This document shows positions 1 through 7,441 of a DNA stretch of 64,000 bases, one piece after another. Each line of letters starts with the position of its first letter. Positions within the stretch are counted from its first letter, which is position 1. A program made the translations under genes and the position numbers. The notes beneath the pieces are model-generated. The model did no database searches and was not told the origin of the DNA. It was given only the letters and a program-made list of their open reading frames with translations. The stretch lies in the NCBI GenBank assembly GCA_902492895.1, contig CABUNG010000003.1:1-64000 (forward strand). The letters run 5' to 3'. Source of the stretch: an uncultured Oscillospiraceae bacterium. Lineage in GTDB: Bacteria > Bacillota > Clostridia > Oscillospirales > Acutalibacteraceae.

Positions 1-360
1 GCCCGGAACAACGATTTCATCTTCACCGTCGCGGGGGAGGAATTCGGCTTTGTCGGGGCCCTGCTGCTGATTGTGATCCTGGTACTGATCGTGCTGGCCA
101 TCTTCCGCAACGCCATGGCCGCGAAAAACCGGCTCGGCATGTTCATGTGCGTCGGCATGATGTCCCTCATCGGCTTCCAGTCGGTCGTCAACATCGGGAT
201 GACCGTCCGCCTGCTGCCGGTTCTGGGCATCACCCTTCCCTTCTTCAGCTCGGGCGGCAGCTCGATTCTCACGCTTTTCCTCGGCATCGGGCTGATTTTG
301 AGCGTCCACCATTTCAGCCATGCAGGCAAAAAAGAAACCATTTTTATGAAACGAGCGTAA
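1..360 (+). CDS. RodA/FtsW/SpoVE family SEDS protein, C-terminal part
   Basis: The frame is open from base 1 and ends with TAA at 358-360, so only the last 119 residues are present and the start lies outside the window. The visible part begins with ARNNDFIFTVAGEEFGFVGA, the extracellular loop typical of SEDS peptidoglycan polymerases, and continues through hydrophobic segments to the LPFFSSGGSS loop and a final helix. SEDS proteins polymerise glycan strands from lipid II at the membrane, working with a class B penicillin-binding protein. The fragment is too short to separate RodA, FtsW and SpoVE. A terminator follows directly, so this is the last gene of its transcription unit. Confidence 0.9.
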   Translation, partial: ARNNDFIFTVAGEEFGFVGALLLIVILVLIVLAIFRNAMAAKNRLGMFMCVGMMSLIGFQSVVNIGMTVRLLPVLGITLPFFSSGGSSILTLFLGIGLILSVHHFSHAGKKETIFMKRA

Positions 361-373
361 CATTCGTATAGAA

Positions 374-418
374 AAGCGGGATGCCTTCTCGGCCTCCCGC
401 TTCTTTCATGGCTTTTTT
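374..418. terminator. Rho-independent terminator between convergent genes
   Basis: AAGCGGGA (374-381) pairs with TCCCGCTT (395-402), with an inner GCC/GGC pairing. A T-rich stretch follows at 412-419. It closes the SEDS gene on the plus strand and lies at the 3' end of the convergent HAD gene. Confidence 0.75.
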
Positions 419-972
419 TCAAACGTACAGGGCCCCAGGACCCGGCGGTTTTGCACCTGTCTGTCCAGCTGTTCCAGGAAGGCGGGCAGTTCGGTCAGAC
501 AGGAGAGAACAAAATCCGGCACCTCCTCCGGAGTGCGAGGCTGCATGGGATACCGGGGTGTCCAGCTCATCAGGACCGATACAAGCCCCATCCGGTTGGC
601 GCCCGCGATATCCCGTTCCAGATGATTTCCCACCATGACGATACGGCTCTTGTCCTGTTCCGTTAAACCCATTCGTTCCATCGCGGTGCCAAACATCACC
701 GGATGCGGCTTGCGGGCGCCGAGATCTTCCGAAATGGCCCGGACCTCAAATATATCCTCCAGCCCGTGCTGGCGGTATACGTTGTCGAAGGAAGCCCGCA
801 GCCCGTCCGCCACCAGGGCGATGCGGTACCCTTCCCGCCGCAGCCTTCGCAGTGCATCGGCCGCCCCGGGAAGCAATTCTGCCTCCACCACCACTCCGGT
901 TTCGTCCCGTATCTCGGTGGATTCGTCCACCAGGGTGTCGCCGCTGTCGATAAATACGATCAAATCCTTCAA
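406..972 (-). CDS. HAD superfamily hydrolase with altered motif I
   Basis: The 188-residue product has a haloacid dehalogenase fold layout: nucleophile motif FIDSGDTLV near the N-terminus, motif II region IALVADG, motif III lysine in GARKPHP, and motif IV VGNHLERDIAGA with its metal-binding Asp. The usual DxDxT motif here reads D-S-G-D-T: the acid/base Asp two residues after the nucleophile is Gly, and the Asp sits one place later. Motif II has Ala-Asp instead of Ser/Thr-Asn. Phosphatase activity may therefore be changed or weak. The start is TTG, chosen because AAAGGA lies about ten bases upstream. The substrate is unknown. It lies 28 bases after the phosphoribosyltransferase-like gene on the same strand, so the two may be co-transcribed. 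Confidence 0.8.
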   Translation of the reverse strand: MKDLIVFIDSGDTLVDESTEIRDETGVVVEAELLPGAADALRRLRREGYRIALVADGLRASFDNVYRQHGLEDIFEVRAISEDLGARKPHPVMFGTAMERMGLTEQDKSRIVMVGNHLERDIAGANRMGLVSVLMSWTPRYPMQPRTPEEVPDFVLSCLTELPAFLEQLDRQVQNRRVLGPCTFEKKP

Positions 973-1000
973 ATGCCGTCCGTCCTTTGCCGGTAGTCTG

Positions 1001-1642
1001 TCAGATTTTGGAATAGCCGTAGCTGTTGACGATCGCGTCGATCTTCTGATGCGCCCGGCACTGCTCGCACTGCGTCGTCAGCGACGTTTTGTACTCCGGC
1101 AGATCCTCATCGGTGAAAATCGCGTTGACCGGCAGGCCGCCCGCCTCCCGAATGGCGCTGAAAATCGACGCGATACCGACCAGCTGCCCGGAATAATACT
1201 GCAGGCATTCGATGCTGCGGCTGATCGTCTTGCCTGTGGAGGCCGAAGAAATGAGAAGCAGGATCCGCTTGCCCCAGATCATCTTCTGGGTATTGTCGCG
1301 GAAAATCATCTGGTTGTTCGCGTTGAGTTCCGGCGCGATCACACAGATATCCGCCCCAGTATTCAGGCCGCGGTTTCCGGTTTGGGCCAGTTGATCCGCC
1401 AAAAACGCGCCCACCATCTCGGTTCCTTCCAGACAGATGATGGTGTCGATCGGCGTGGTGGTCGCATAAGCGGACGAAAGCTCTGCCGCCGCCAGCTTGG
1501 CCATGAGGTGATGGCTCTTGATGCTGGTCATGTCCACATAATAGTTGACATGGGAGTGGTTGGTGGCAAAATGCCCGGGAATGATGCCGATTTTGATGCC
1601 TTTGTTGCCGCGCGCAGCAATCTCCTGAACTCTGGTTTCCAT
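1001..1642 (-). CDS. Phosphoribosyltransferase-like protein (orotate PRTase type)
   Basis: Start METRVQEIA is taken because AGGAGGT precedes this ATG by six bases; longer readings of the frame have no ribosome site. The 213-residue product carries KRILLLISSASTGKTISRS, which resembles the PRPP-binding loop of type I phosphoribosyltransferases (normally two acidic residues, then TGGT). The acidic pair is replaced here by Ser residues (ISSASTGKT), so normal PRTase chemistry is uncertain. An earlier segment (TIICLEGTEMVGAFLADQL) matches the substrate-side region of orotate PRTase-like proteins. The C-terminus has a CEQC pair. The true substrate cannot be read from sequence. A sigma-A promoter lies 76 bases upstream of the start. 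Confidence 0.65.
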   Translation of the reverse strand: METRVQEIAARGNKGIKIGIIPGHFATNHSHVNYYVDMTSIKSHHLMAKLAAAELSSAYATTTPIDTIICLEGTEMVGAFLADQLAQTGNRGLNTGADICVIAPELNANNQMIFRDNTQKMIWGKRILLLISSASTGKTISRSIECLQYYSGQLVGIASIFSAIREAGGLPVNAIFTDEDLPEYKTSLTTQCEQCRAHQKIDAIVNSYGYSKI

Positions 1643-1717
1643 GCCGATACCTCCTGTTGTTGGCGGCATACACCGCATAGTGTGGACATCGGATCCCCCA
1701 CGAGATCCGCTGGAGAA

Positions 1718-1746
1718 ATTGTACCATTTTTTACCGTATATTGCAA
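1718..1746 (-). promoter_or_regulatory. Sigma-A type promoter for the PRTase-like gene
   Basis: On the minus strand TTGCAA (1741-1746) is followed after exactly 17 bases by TACAAT (1718-1723). It faces the gene that starts at 1642. The rest of the 1643-1899 gap shows nothing else I can name. Confidence 0.75.
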
Positions 1747-1899
1747 TGATTATATGGATTTTTGCGAAATCGGCAAGGCGAACCCCAAAACAGTCCCTCC
1801 CAATAGCCCCGGAACAAGGGGCGGCCCGATGCGCGCAGAAAGATCCCACCGATAACGGGAATGGGAATTTGCCGCAAATCCCGCTGCTATCTCCGAGAC

Positions 1900-1937
1900 A
1901 AAAAAGCCCCGTTTTCCGTTTACACGGAAAACGGGGC
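1900..1937 (-). terminator. Rho-independent terminator after fucO
   Basis: A 14-base perfect stem (1906-1919 with 1924-1937, loop TTAC) is followed on the minus strand by six T residues. It lies 17 bases beyond the stop of the lactaldehyde reductase gene. Confidence 0.9.
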
Positions 1938-1953
1938 AGGGTGATCGGCTTGT

Positions 1954-3102
1954 TCAGAGCAGGGACTCGTACAGGGCGGCGATTTCGTCCACCGTCGGAT
2001 CCTTGGGATTGCCCGGGGTGCAGGCGTCTTTGGCGGCCGATTCAGCCAGGAAGGGGATATCTTCCCGTTTCACGATTTCGCTCAGGTCGGCGGGAATGCC
2101 CACGTCGGCGGAGAGCCGCCGCACCGCTTCAATGGCGGCCTTGCGGTATTCCTCCTGCGTCATGGCTTCCGTCCCCTCGACGCCCATGGCCTTGGCGATG
2201 GCCCGGTATTTTTCCCCGGTGGCGTCGGCATTGTATTCCATAACCGTGGGCAGCAAGATGGCATTGGCCACCCCGTGGGGCGTATCGTACACGGCCCCGA
2301 GAGCGTGAGCCATGGAATGGACGATGCCCAGCCCCACATTGGAGAATCCCATACCCGCTATATACTGAGCCAGGGCCATCTGCTCCCGGCCTTCTTTCGT
2401 ATTCTTCACGGCGTCCCGCAGGGAGGCGGCGATCAGCTCAATGGCCTTGAGATGGAACATATCCGTCATCTCCCAGGCCGCCTTGGTGATATAGCCCTCG
2501 ATGGCGTGGGTCAAAGCGTCCATACCGGTAGCAGCGGTGAGGCCCTTGGGCATGGAGGCCATCATGTCGGGATCGACCACCGCGACAACCGGGATATCAT
2601 GGGTATCCACACAAACGAACTTGCGTTTTTTCTCCACATCGGTGATGACGTAGTTGATGGTCACCTCGGCGGCTGTACCGGCCGTGGTGGGCACCGCGAT
2701 GATCGGGACGCAGGGGTTTTTGGTGGGGGCCACACCCTCCAGGCTGCGCACATCGGCAAATTCCGGGTTGCGCACAATGATGCCCACCGCTTTCGCGGTG
2801 TCCATGGAGGAACCGCCGCCGATGGCGACGATGTAATCCGCCCCCGCGGCCTTGAAGGCAGCCACACCGGTCTGGACGTTCTGAATGGTGGGATTGGGTT
2901 TGATATCGGAGTAGAGCTCATAGGCAAGGTCCGCTTGCTCCAGCAGGGCCGTCACCTTTCCCGTAACACCGAATTTAACGAGATCGGGATCGGAGCAGAC
3001 GAAGGCTTTGCGGTATCCCCGGGCCTTTGCCTCTTCCACAATGGCGGAAATGGCGCCGGCCCCATGATACGAGGTTTCATTGAGAACGATGCGATTGGCC
3101 AT
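1954..3102 (-). CDS. fucO: Lactaldehyde reductase (1,2-propanediol oxidoreductase), iron-containing ADH
   Basis: The 382-residue group III (iron-activated) alcohol dehydrogenase matches remembered E. coli FucO over long stretches, for example IAVPTTAGTAAEVTINYVIT and VGLGIVHSMAHALGA. The NAD-binding GGGS motif and the metal ligands (Asp and His in TGMDALTHAIEG, His in HSMAH, His in TPHGVAN) are present. It interconverts lactaldehyde and 1,2-propanediol with NAD(H), a step in fucose or rhamnose fermentation. The start MANRIVLNET is preferred to an upstream in-frame ATG because GGAAGGAG precedes it. No sugar-isomerase genes lie nearby, so it may serve as a general short-diol dehydrogenase. It is followed by its own terminator. 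Confidence 0.9.
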   Translation of the reverse strand: MANRIVLNETSYHGAGAISAIVEEAKARGYRKAFVCSDPDLVKFGVTGKVTALLEQADLAYELYSDIKPNPTIQNVQTGVAAFKAAGADYIVAIGGGSSMDTAKAVGIIVRNPEFADVRSLEGVAPTKNPCVPIIAVPTTAGTAAEVTINYVITDVEKKRKFVCVDTHDIPVVAVVDPDMMASMPKGLTAATGMDALTHAIEGYITKAAWEMTDMFHLKAIELIAASLRDAVKNTKEGREQMALAQYIAGMGFSNVGLGIVHSMAHALGAVYDTPHGVANAILLPTVMEYNADATGEKYRAIAKAMGVEGTEAMTQEEYRKAAIEAVRRLSADVGIPADLSEIVKREDIPFLAESAAKDACTPGNPKDPTVDEIAALYESLL

Positions 3103-3174
3103 AATCCTGACTCTCCTTCCAATTCTCTTGTTTCTGGGCTGCAAAAACGGCGTGTAGCCGCCTGTTGCCGGGAA

Positions 3175-4455
3175 TCAGATCAGATCGAGCGCCTGCCGGA
3201 TATCGAAAAGGATATCCTCCGGATGCTCGATGCCCACCGAAAACCGGATCAAATCGGGGGTGACGCCCGCCTCGGCGAGCTGCTGGTCATTCATCTGGCG
3301 ATGGGTCGTGCTCGCGGGATGAAGGACGCAGGTGCGCAGGTCCGCGACATGGGTCGCGATGGCGGCGAGCTTCAGCGCGTTCATGAAGCGGCAGGCCGCG
3401 TCACGGCCGCCCTTGACGCCAAAGGAAATGACCCCGCTCGTCCCGTTCGGCATATATTTCTGCGCCAGAGCGTATTGCTCGTCCCCCGGCAGCCCCGGAT
3501 ACCGCACCCAGGTGATCCGGTCGTCCGCGGACAGGGCTTCCGCGATCTTCAGGGCGTTGGAGCAGTGGCGTTCCATCCGCAGATGCAGGGTATCGATGCC
3601 TGCGCTGAGCAGAAAAGCGTTTTCGGGGCTGGGCGTGGATCCCATGTCCCGCATGAGATGGCAGCGGCATTTCGCGATGAAAGCCGCGGGGCCGAAATGC
3701 TCCGTGTAGGTCACGCCATGGTAGGTCTCGTCCGGCGTGGTGAGACCGGGGAATTTATCCGCGTGGGCCGACCAGTCGAAGCGGCCGGAATCCACGATCA
3801 CCCCGCCCAGCGCGGTCGCATGGCCGTCGAGATATTTGGAGGTCGAATGCACCACGATATCGGCGCCGTATTCGAACGGGCGGCAGTTGACCGGCGTGGG
3901 GAACGTGTTATCCACGATCAGCGGCACCCCATGAGCGTGGGCCGCGCGGGCAAACTGATCGAAATCCAGCACGTTCAGGGACGGGTTGGACAGGCTTTCG
4001 CCGAAAAGCAGCTTGGTATTCGGGCGGAAAGCCGCCTCCAGCTCCTCATCCGAGACGCCGGGCTCCACGAATGTCACGTCGATGCCGAGTTCCCGCAGCG
4101 TCCGGTGAAACAGATTGAACGTGCCCCCGTAAACCGCGCTGGCGCTGACGATATGGTCGCCCGCCCGCGCGATGTTGAGAACCGCGAGCATGGTGGCCGC
4201 CTGCCCGGCCGACGTGAGCAGGGCGCCGACGCCGCCCTCAAGAGCCGCGATTTTGTTTTCCACGGCGTTTGTCGTGGGATTGGAAAGACGGGTATAGAAA
4301 TCCCCGCTGGTTTTCAGATCAAAGAGATCGCCGAGTGCCTCGGCGCTGTCATAGCGGAACGTCGTACTCTGGACGATCGGCACCACCCGCGGCTCCCCGT
4401 TTCCGGGCTTCCAGCCCTCCTGTACACACTGCGTATCGATATGCCAGCCATGCAT
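3175..4455 (-). CDS. metY: O-acetylhomoserine sulfhydrylase (PLP-dependent)
   Basis: This 426-residue Cys/Met-metabolism PLP enzyme has the substrate loop QSTTFRYDSAE, the cofactor lysine in VVHSTSKYLDGHATALGG, and the YTRLSNPTTNAVENKIAALEGG block of the MetY branch. It makes homocysteine from O-acetylhomoserine and sulfide in the cytoplasm. Two ATGs compete. The upstream ATG (4473) is immediately followed by AAGGAGG, which is then correctly spaced (eight bases) for the second ATG at 4455. The shorter protein, starting MHGWHIDTQCVQEGW, is therefore chosen. It has its own promoter at 4491-4519. The lactaldehyde reductase gene follows 72 bases later with no terminator seen between, so read-through is possible. 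Confidence 0.93.
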   Translation of the reverse strand: MHGWHIDTQCVQEGWKPGNGEPRVVPIVQSTTFRYDSAEALGDLFDLKTSGDFYTRLSNPTTNAVENKIAALEGGVGALLTSAGQAATMLAVLNIARAGDHIVSASAVYGGTFNLFHRTLRELGIDVTFVEPGVSDEELEAAFRPNTKLLFGESLSNPSLNVLDFDQFARAAHAHGVPLIVDNTFPTPVNCRPFEYGADIVVHSTSKYLDGHATALGGVIVDSGRFDWSAHADKFPGLTTPDETYHGVTYTEHFGPAAFIAKCRCHLMRDMGSTPSPENAFLLSAGIDTLHLRMERHCSNALKIAEALSADDRITWVRYPGLPGDEQYALAQKYMPNGTSGVISFGVKGGRDAACRFMNALKLAAIATHVADLRTCVLHPASTTHRQMNDQQLAEAGVTPDLIRFSVGIEHPEDILFDIRQALDLI

Positions 4456-4490
4456 CGCAATGGCCTCCTTCATTGGTAGAATTCCCCGTC

Positions 4491-4519
4491 AGTATAGCAC
4501 GGACGAGGGCAAATTACAA
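4491..4519 (-). promoter_or_regulatory. Sigma-A type promoter for metY
   Basis: Minus strand TTGTAA (4514-4519), 17 bases, TATACT (4491-4496), located 36 bases upstream of the metY start. No S-box or T-box leader fits in this short 5' region. Confidence 0.75.
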
Positions 4520-4660
4520 GAGAAACGGCCGCCGGCCGGGGGCAAAAAAATGCATACGATCTGTCTCCCGTCCGGCCGAAGACGGAGCCATTCAGAGGCA
4601 ATAAAAACCGCTTTTCCATTATTGCGGCGGCCGCCGTATCCGCATCCGGGCGCATAAACA

Positions 4661-4692
4661 GCGGCCGAGGCCCCGCCGGGGCCTCGGCCGTA
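4661..4692 (-). terminator. Hairpin terminator after galM
   Basis: A 13-base perfect GC-rich stem (4662-4674 with 4678-4690, loop GCC) lies eight bases past the galM stop. The T-tract on the minus strand is poor (TGTTTA), so termination may be weak or factor-assisted. Confidence 0.55.
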
Positions 4693-4700
4693 TCGTTAAA

Positions 4701-5738
4701 TCAGTCCTTGCTGAACGCATACCGCGTGACGCTTTCAAACGTCTCGCCGGCTTTCAGGGTCGTGGAGGGGAAATTCGCATGGTTCGGGCTGTCGGGGTAA
4801 TGCTGGGTTTCGAGGCAGAAGCCCTGATGACGATAGAGGGCCACGCCCCCCTTGCCCACCGCTTGCTTGAGACCGTTGGCGGTATAGAGCTGCACCCCGG
4901 GCTGATCGGTCAGGCAGTCCATCCGGATGCCGGTCTTGGGCGCAAACGCGGACAGCACGCGGCGGAATCCGGTTCCGTTCAGCACGTAGTTGTGATCGAA
5001 GCCGCCGCCCAGACGAAGCTGGGGAAGCGGGTCGTCCATATCCTGACCGATCGGCTTGCCTCCCCGGAAGTCGAAGGGAGTCCCCTCCACCGCCAGAAGC
5101 TCGCCGGTCGGAATCAGCTTGTCGTCGACCGGCGTGATGGCGTTGGCATCGATGGTCAGGACGTTGTCGAGGATGGAACCGCCATCATATCCGTTCAGAT
5201 TATAATACGCGTGGTTGGTCAGGTTCAAAACCGTATCCTTGTCCGACACGGCGCGGTAAGCGAGTTCCAGGGCGTTGTCGGCCCGGACGGTGAAGGTGAC
5301 CGAGACCTCCAGGCGGCCCGGATACCCCATATCCCCGTCTTCCGACGTCAGGGAAAAGCGCACGCTGGGCTCCCCGCCCTCGCTCAGGATGTCCGCGTTC
5401 CACAGACGCTTGTCAAAGCCCTCGGTACCGCCGTGCAGATGCCCGCGTCCCCGCTCGTTGCAGCCGACGTCGTATGTAAGGCCGTTCAGGGTAAAGCGGC
5501 CGGCCGCGATCCGGTTGCCGTAGCGGCCGATCGTCGCGCCCTGATAACCGCCGCAGCGCCGGTAATCCTCCAGGCTGTCATAACCGAGCACGACATCCTT
5601 CCCGGCAAAGCAGAGGCTCTGCAGCGTGGCACCGTAGGTCAAAATGCTGGCAGACAGGCCGTTTTCCCCTTCCAGGGTAAAACGTTCGACCGGACGGCCG
5701 TCCGGCATGGCGCCAAAAGGCGCACGGGTGATCGACAT
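4701..5738 (-). CDS. galM: Aldose 1-epimerase (mutarotase)
   Basis: The 345-residue product carries the GalM signatures: ATIGRYGNRIAAGRF, the catalytic His in NLTNHAYYNLNG, a second conserved His in GRGHLHGGTEGFDKRLW, and the catalytic Glu region FCLETQHYPDSPNH. It interconverts alpha and beta anomers of glucose or galactose in the cytoplasm. Of two possible ATGs, the one giving MSITRAPFG is chosen because GGAG sits six bases upstream of it, while the earlier ATG abuts its SD. No other galactose genes are adjacent. It is transcribed alone from a promoter at 5789-5817. Confidence 0.93.
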   Translation of the reverse strand: MSITRAPFGAMPDGRPVERFTLEGENGLSASILTYGATLQSLCFAGKDVVLGYDSLEDYRRCGGYQGATIGRYGNRIAAGRFTLNGLTYDVGCNERGRGHLHGGTEGFDKRLWNADILSEGGEPSVRFSLTSEDGDMGYPGRLEVSVTFTVRADNALELAYRAVSDKDTVLNLTNHAYYNLNGYDGGSILDNVLTIDANAITPVDDKLIPTGELLAVEGTPFDFRGGKPIGQDMDDPLPQLRLGGGFDHNYVLNGTGFRRVLSAFAPKTGIRMDCLTDQPGVQLYTANGLKQAVGKGGVALYRHQGFCLETQHYPDSPNHANFPSTTLKAGETFESVTRYAFSKD

Positions 5739-5788
5739 AGGTTTCTCCATCCTTTTCAGCCAATTTTTGGGGCCTTTCCCTATCCGAT

Positions 5789-5817
5789 AGCATACCGCCG
5801 AAGACCCGTCCTGTCAA
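5789..5817 (-). promoter_or_regulatory. Sigma-A type promoter for galM
   Basis: Minus strand TTGACA (5812-5817), 17 bases, TATGCT (5789-5794), located 51 bases upstream of the galM start. Confidence 0.8.
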
Positions 5818-5879
5818 GGGAACCGCTGCGCTTTGGCTCCGGGATTTCCGATGTCCTAAATTTTTTTTGCCGTTTCCTC

Positions 5880-5908
5880 TTGACAAACGCCGCTTTCGCG
5901 CATACAAT
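5880..5908 (+). promoter_or_regulatory. Sigma-A type promoter for the trp T-box operon
   Basis: Consensus TTGACA (5880-5885), 17 bases, TACAAT (5903-5908). Transcription should start near 5915, at the 5' end of the T-box leader. Confidence 0.9.
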
Positions 5909-5914
5909 GGGAAC

Positions 5915-6200
5915 AAATCACATACATAAACCGTTGAGTAAGAGTAGTAGGCATCGTTTCAGGCGCGCAAAGAGAGCTGCGGATGGTGGGATCGCGGCGG
6001 CGGCGGCGGTGCGGAATGGACTTACGAGGGCAATCCGAAGCCGGTGCGGCATTAGGTGCGACGGGATCTTCACCCGTTATCATGGAAGCGTACATCATGG
6101 GTGTGCGGAAAAAGTGCATCCGCCGGTCGGGCGGGTGAATGTGGGTGGTACCGCAGGAGTGAGCTCTTGTCCCTTATCAGAGGGGACGAGGGCTTTTTTG
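5915..6200 (+). promoter_or_regulatory. T-box riboswitch, tryptophan specifier
   Basis: Stem I can be drawn: lower helix GTAAG (5938-5942) with CTTAC (6021-6025), upper helix GCATC (5951-5955) with GGTGC (6008-6012). The enclosed loop holds AGTA on one side and GAA-TGG-A on the other. The codon after GAA is TGG (6017-6019), the tryptophan codon. The conserved AGAGAGCTGC...GGTGGG segment follows the 5' arm. The T-box TGGTACCGC is at 6146-6154, and a terminator hairpin (about 6164-6192, then TTTTTT) ends the leader. Uncharged tRNA-Trp should stabilise the antiterminator and allow expression of the transport operon. The TGGN bulge reads TGGT, which would pair by wobble with the G73 I expect in bacterial tRNA-Trp. 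Confidence 0.9.
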
Positions 6201-6229
6201 TTGTCTTAAAACGGAAAGGGGTGAACGGT

Positions 6230-6352
6230 ATGGACAGACGATGGCGATGGCGGCTGACAGTCGGAACGGCGGGCGGCAGAAAGAGCGCCGCCGGAACAGC
6301 AGGAGCCGGGGCGATGTTTCTGTCGCCCGGCAAAAATTCACACACACGATGA
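6230..6352 (+). CDS. Possible 40-residue leader ORF with RWRWR
   Basis: Between the T-box terminator and trpX lies a short frame, MDRRWRWRLTVGT to SPGKNSHTR, with GGAAAGGGG upstream of its ATG. It has two tryptophan codons within the first seven residues. It is followed at once by the trpX ribosome site. It may be a translated leader, or just a chance frame in GC-rich DNA. There is no homology I recognise. Confidence 0.3.
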   Translation: MDRRWRWRLTVGTAGGRKSAAGTAGAGAMFLSPGKNSHTR

Positions 6353-6368
6353 TAAAGGAGAGATTTCC

Positions 6369-7397
6369 ATGAAAACCATGAAAAATACGAGAATGAAACG
6401 TCTGCTCGCCGCCGGTCTCGGCACCGCCCTGCTCGCCCTGTCCCTGACTGCCTGCGGCACCAAGGAAGGCGGCAGCGGCTCCGGGGACGCCAAAAAGCCC
6501 ACCATCGGCGTCATCCAGTTTGCGGTCCACGCCTCCCTCGACAACTGCTATACCGGCCTGCTCCAGGGTCTTGAGGAAGCTGGATACAAAGACGGCGAAA
6601 CCTGCACCATCGACTTCAAAAATGCCCAGGGCAACACCACAACCGCCGATCAGCTCGCCAACAACATGGCTGCCAAGAACTACGATATGATCGTGGGCAT
6701 CGCCACCCCGGCCGCGATGTCGGCCTATGGGGCGGCGAAGGAGAAGATTCCCGTCGTCTTCTGTGCCGTGTCTGATCCGATGGCCGAAAACGCCAAGCTG
6801 GTCCAGTCCCTGGAGAAAACCGGCGTCAACTGCACAGGCAGCTCCGACCGCCTGAACCTGGACGGACAGCTCAAAATGATCCGCGCCTTCCAGCCCGACG
6901 CCAAGAAGATCGGCATCCTCTACAATACGGCCGAAGCCAACTCCGCCTCGAATCTCGCGGAAATCAAGAAGCTCGCTCCTGCCTATGGCTTTGAAATTGT
7001 GGAAAAGGGCGTCCAGTCCGCGGCCGACATCCCCACCGCCGCTGCCTCCCTGGCTTCGCAGGTGGACTGCATCAACAACTTCACCGACAACCTGGTGGTG
7101 GATAACCTCTCGGTCGTCCTCGAACGCGCGAACGCCGCGAAGATTCCGGTTTACGGTTCTGAAATCGAACAGGTCAGCAAGGGCTGCCTCGCCTCCGAAA
7201 GCCTCGACTATGTCGCGCTCGGTAAGGAAACCGGCCTGCTCGCGGCCCGGGTGCTGAAGGGCGAAAAGGCCGCGGATACCGCGGTAGTCCTGGTTAAGGA
7301 CAGCTTTCCCGTCTACAACGCGGACGTAGCCGCCCGCCTCGCACTGACCGTTCCCGATGCCTATGCCTCCGCCCAGAAAGTGACCACGGCCGGCTGA
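6369..7397 (+). CDS. trpX: Tryptophan ABC transporter, substrate-binding lipoprotein
   Basis: The 342-residue lipoprotein has an N-terminal signal and lipobox LTAC (Cys 29), followed by a short Gly/Ser linker. The body, beginning KPTIGVIQFAVHASLDNCYTG and including IVGIATPAAMSAYGA, belongs to the ABC substrate-binding family (DUF534 type) that is T-box linked to tryptophan in Firmicutes as TrpX. It would bind its ligand outside the membrane and deliver it to TrpY. AAGGAG precedes the ATG. The Trp T-box directly upstream is the main evidence for the substrate; without it, the ligand could be another aromatic compound. Confidence 0.85.
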   Translation: MKTMKNTRMKRLLAAGLGTALLALSLTACGTKEGGSGSGDAKKPTIGVIQFAVHASLDNCYTGLLQGLEEAGYKDGETCTIDFKNAQGNTTTADQLANNMAAKNYDMIVGIATPAAMSAYGAAKEKIPVVFCAVSDPMAENAKLVQSLEKTGVNCTGSSDRLNLDGQLKMIRAFQPDAKKIGILYNTAEANSASNLAEIKKLAPAYGFEIVEKGVQSAADIPTAAASLASQVDCINNFTDNLVVDNLSVVLERANAAKIPVYGSEIEQVSKGCLASESLDYVALGKETGLLAARVLKGEKAADTAVVLVKDSFPVYNADVAARLALTVPDAYASAQKVTTAG

Positions 7398-7441
7398 CCG
7401 TCCGACCCGACGGCCATCCTCCGAAAGGGGTTCGATCGAAC

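Noticed and set aside
2275..4479. Very long open frame on the plus strand opposite fucO and metY
   Set aside because: It runs antisense to two clear enzyme genes. Long antisense frames are expected in GC-rich DNA; no ribosome site and no recognisable motif.
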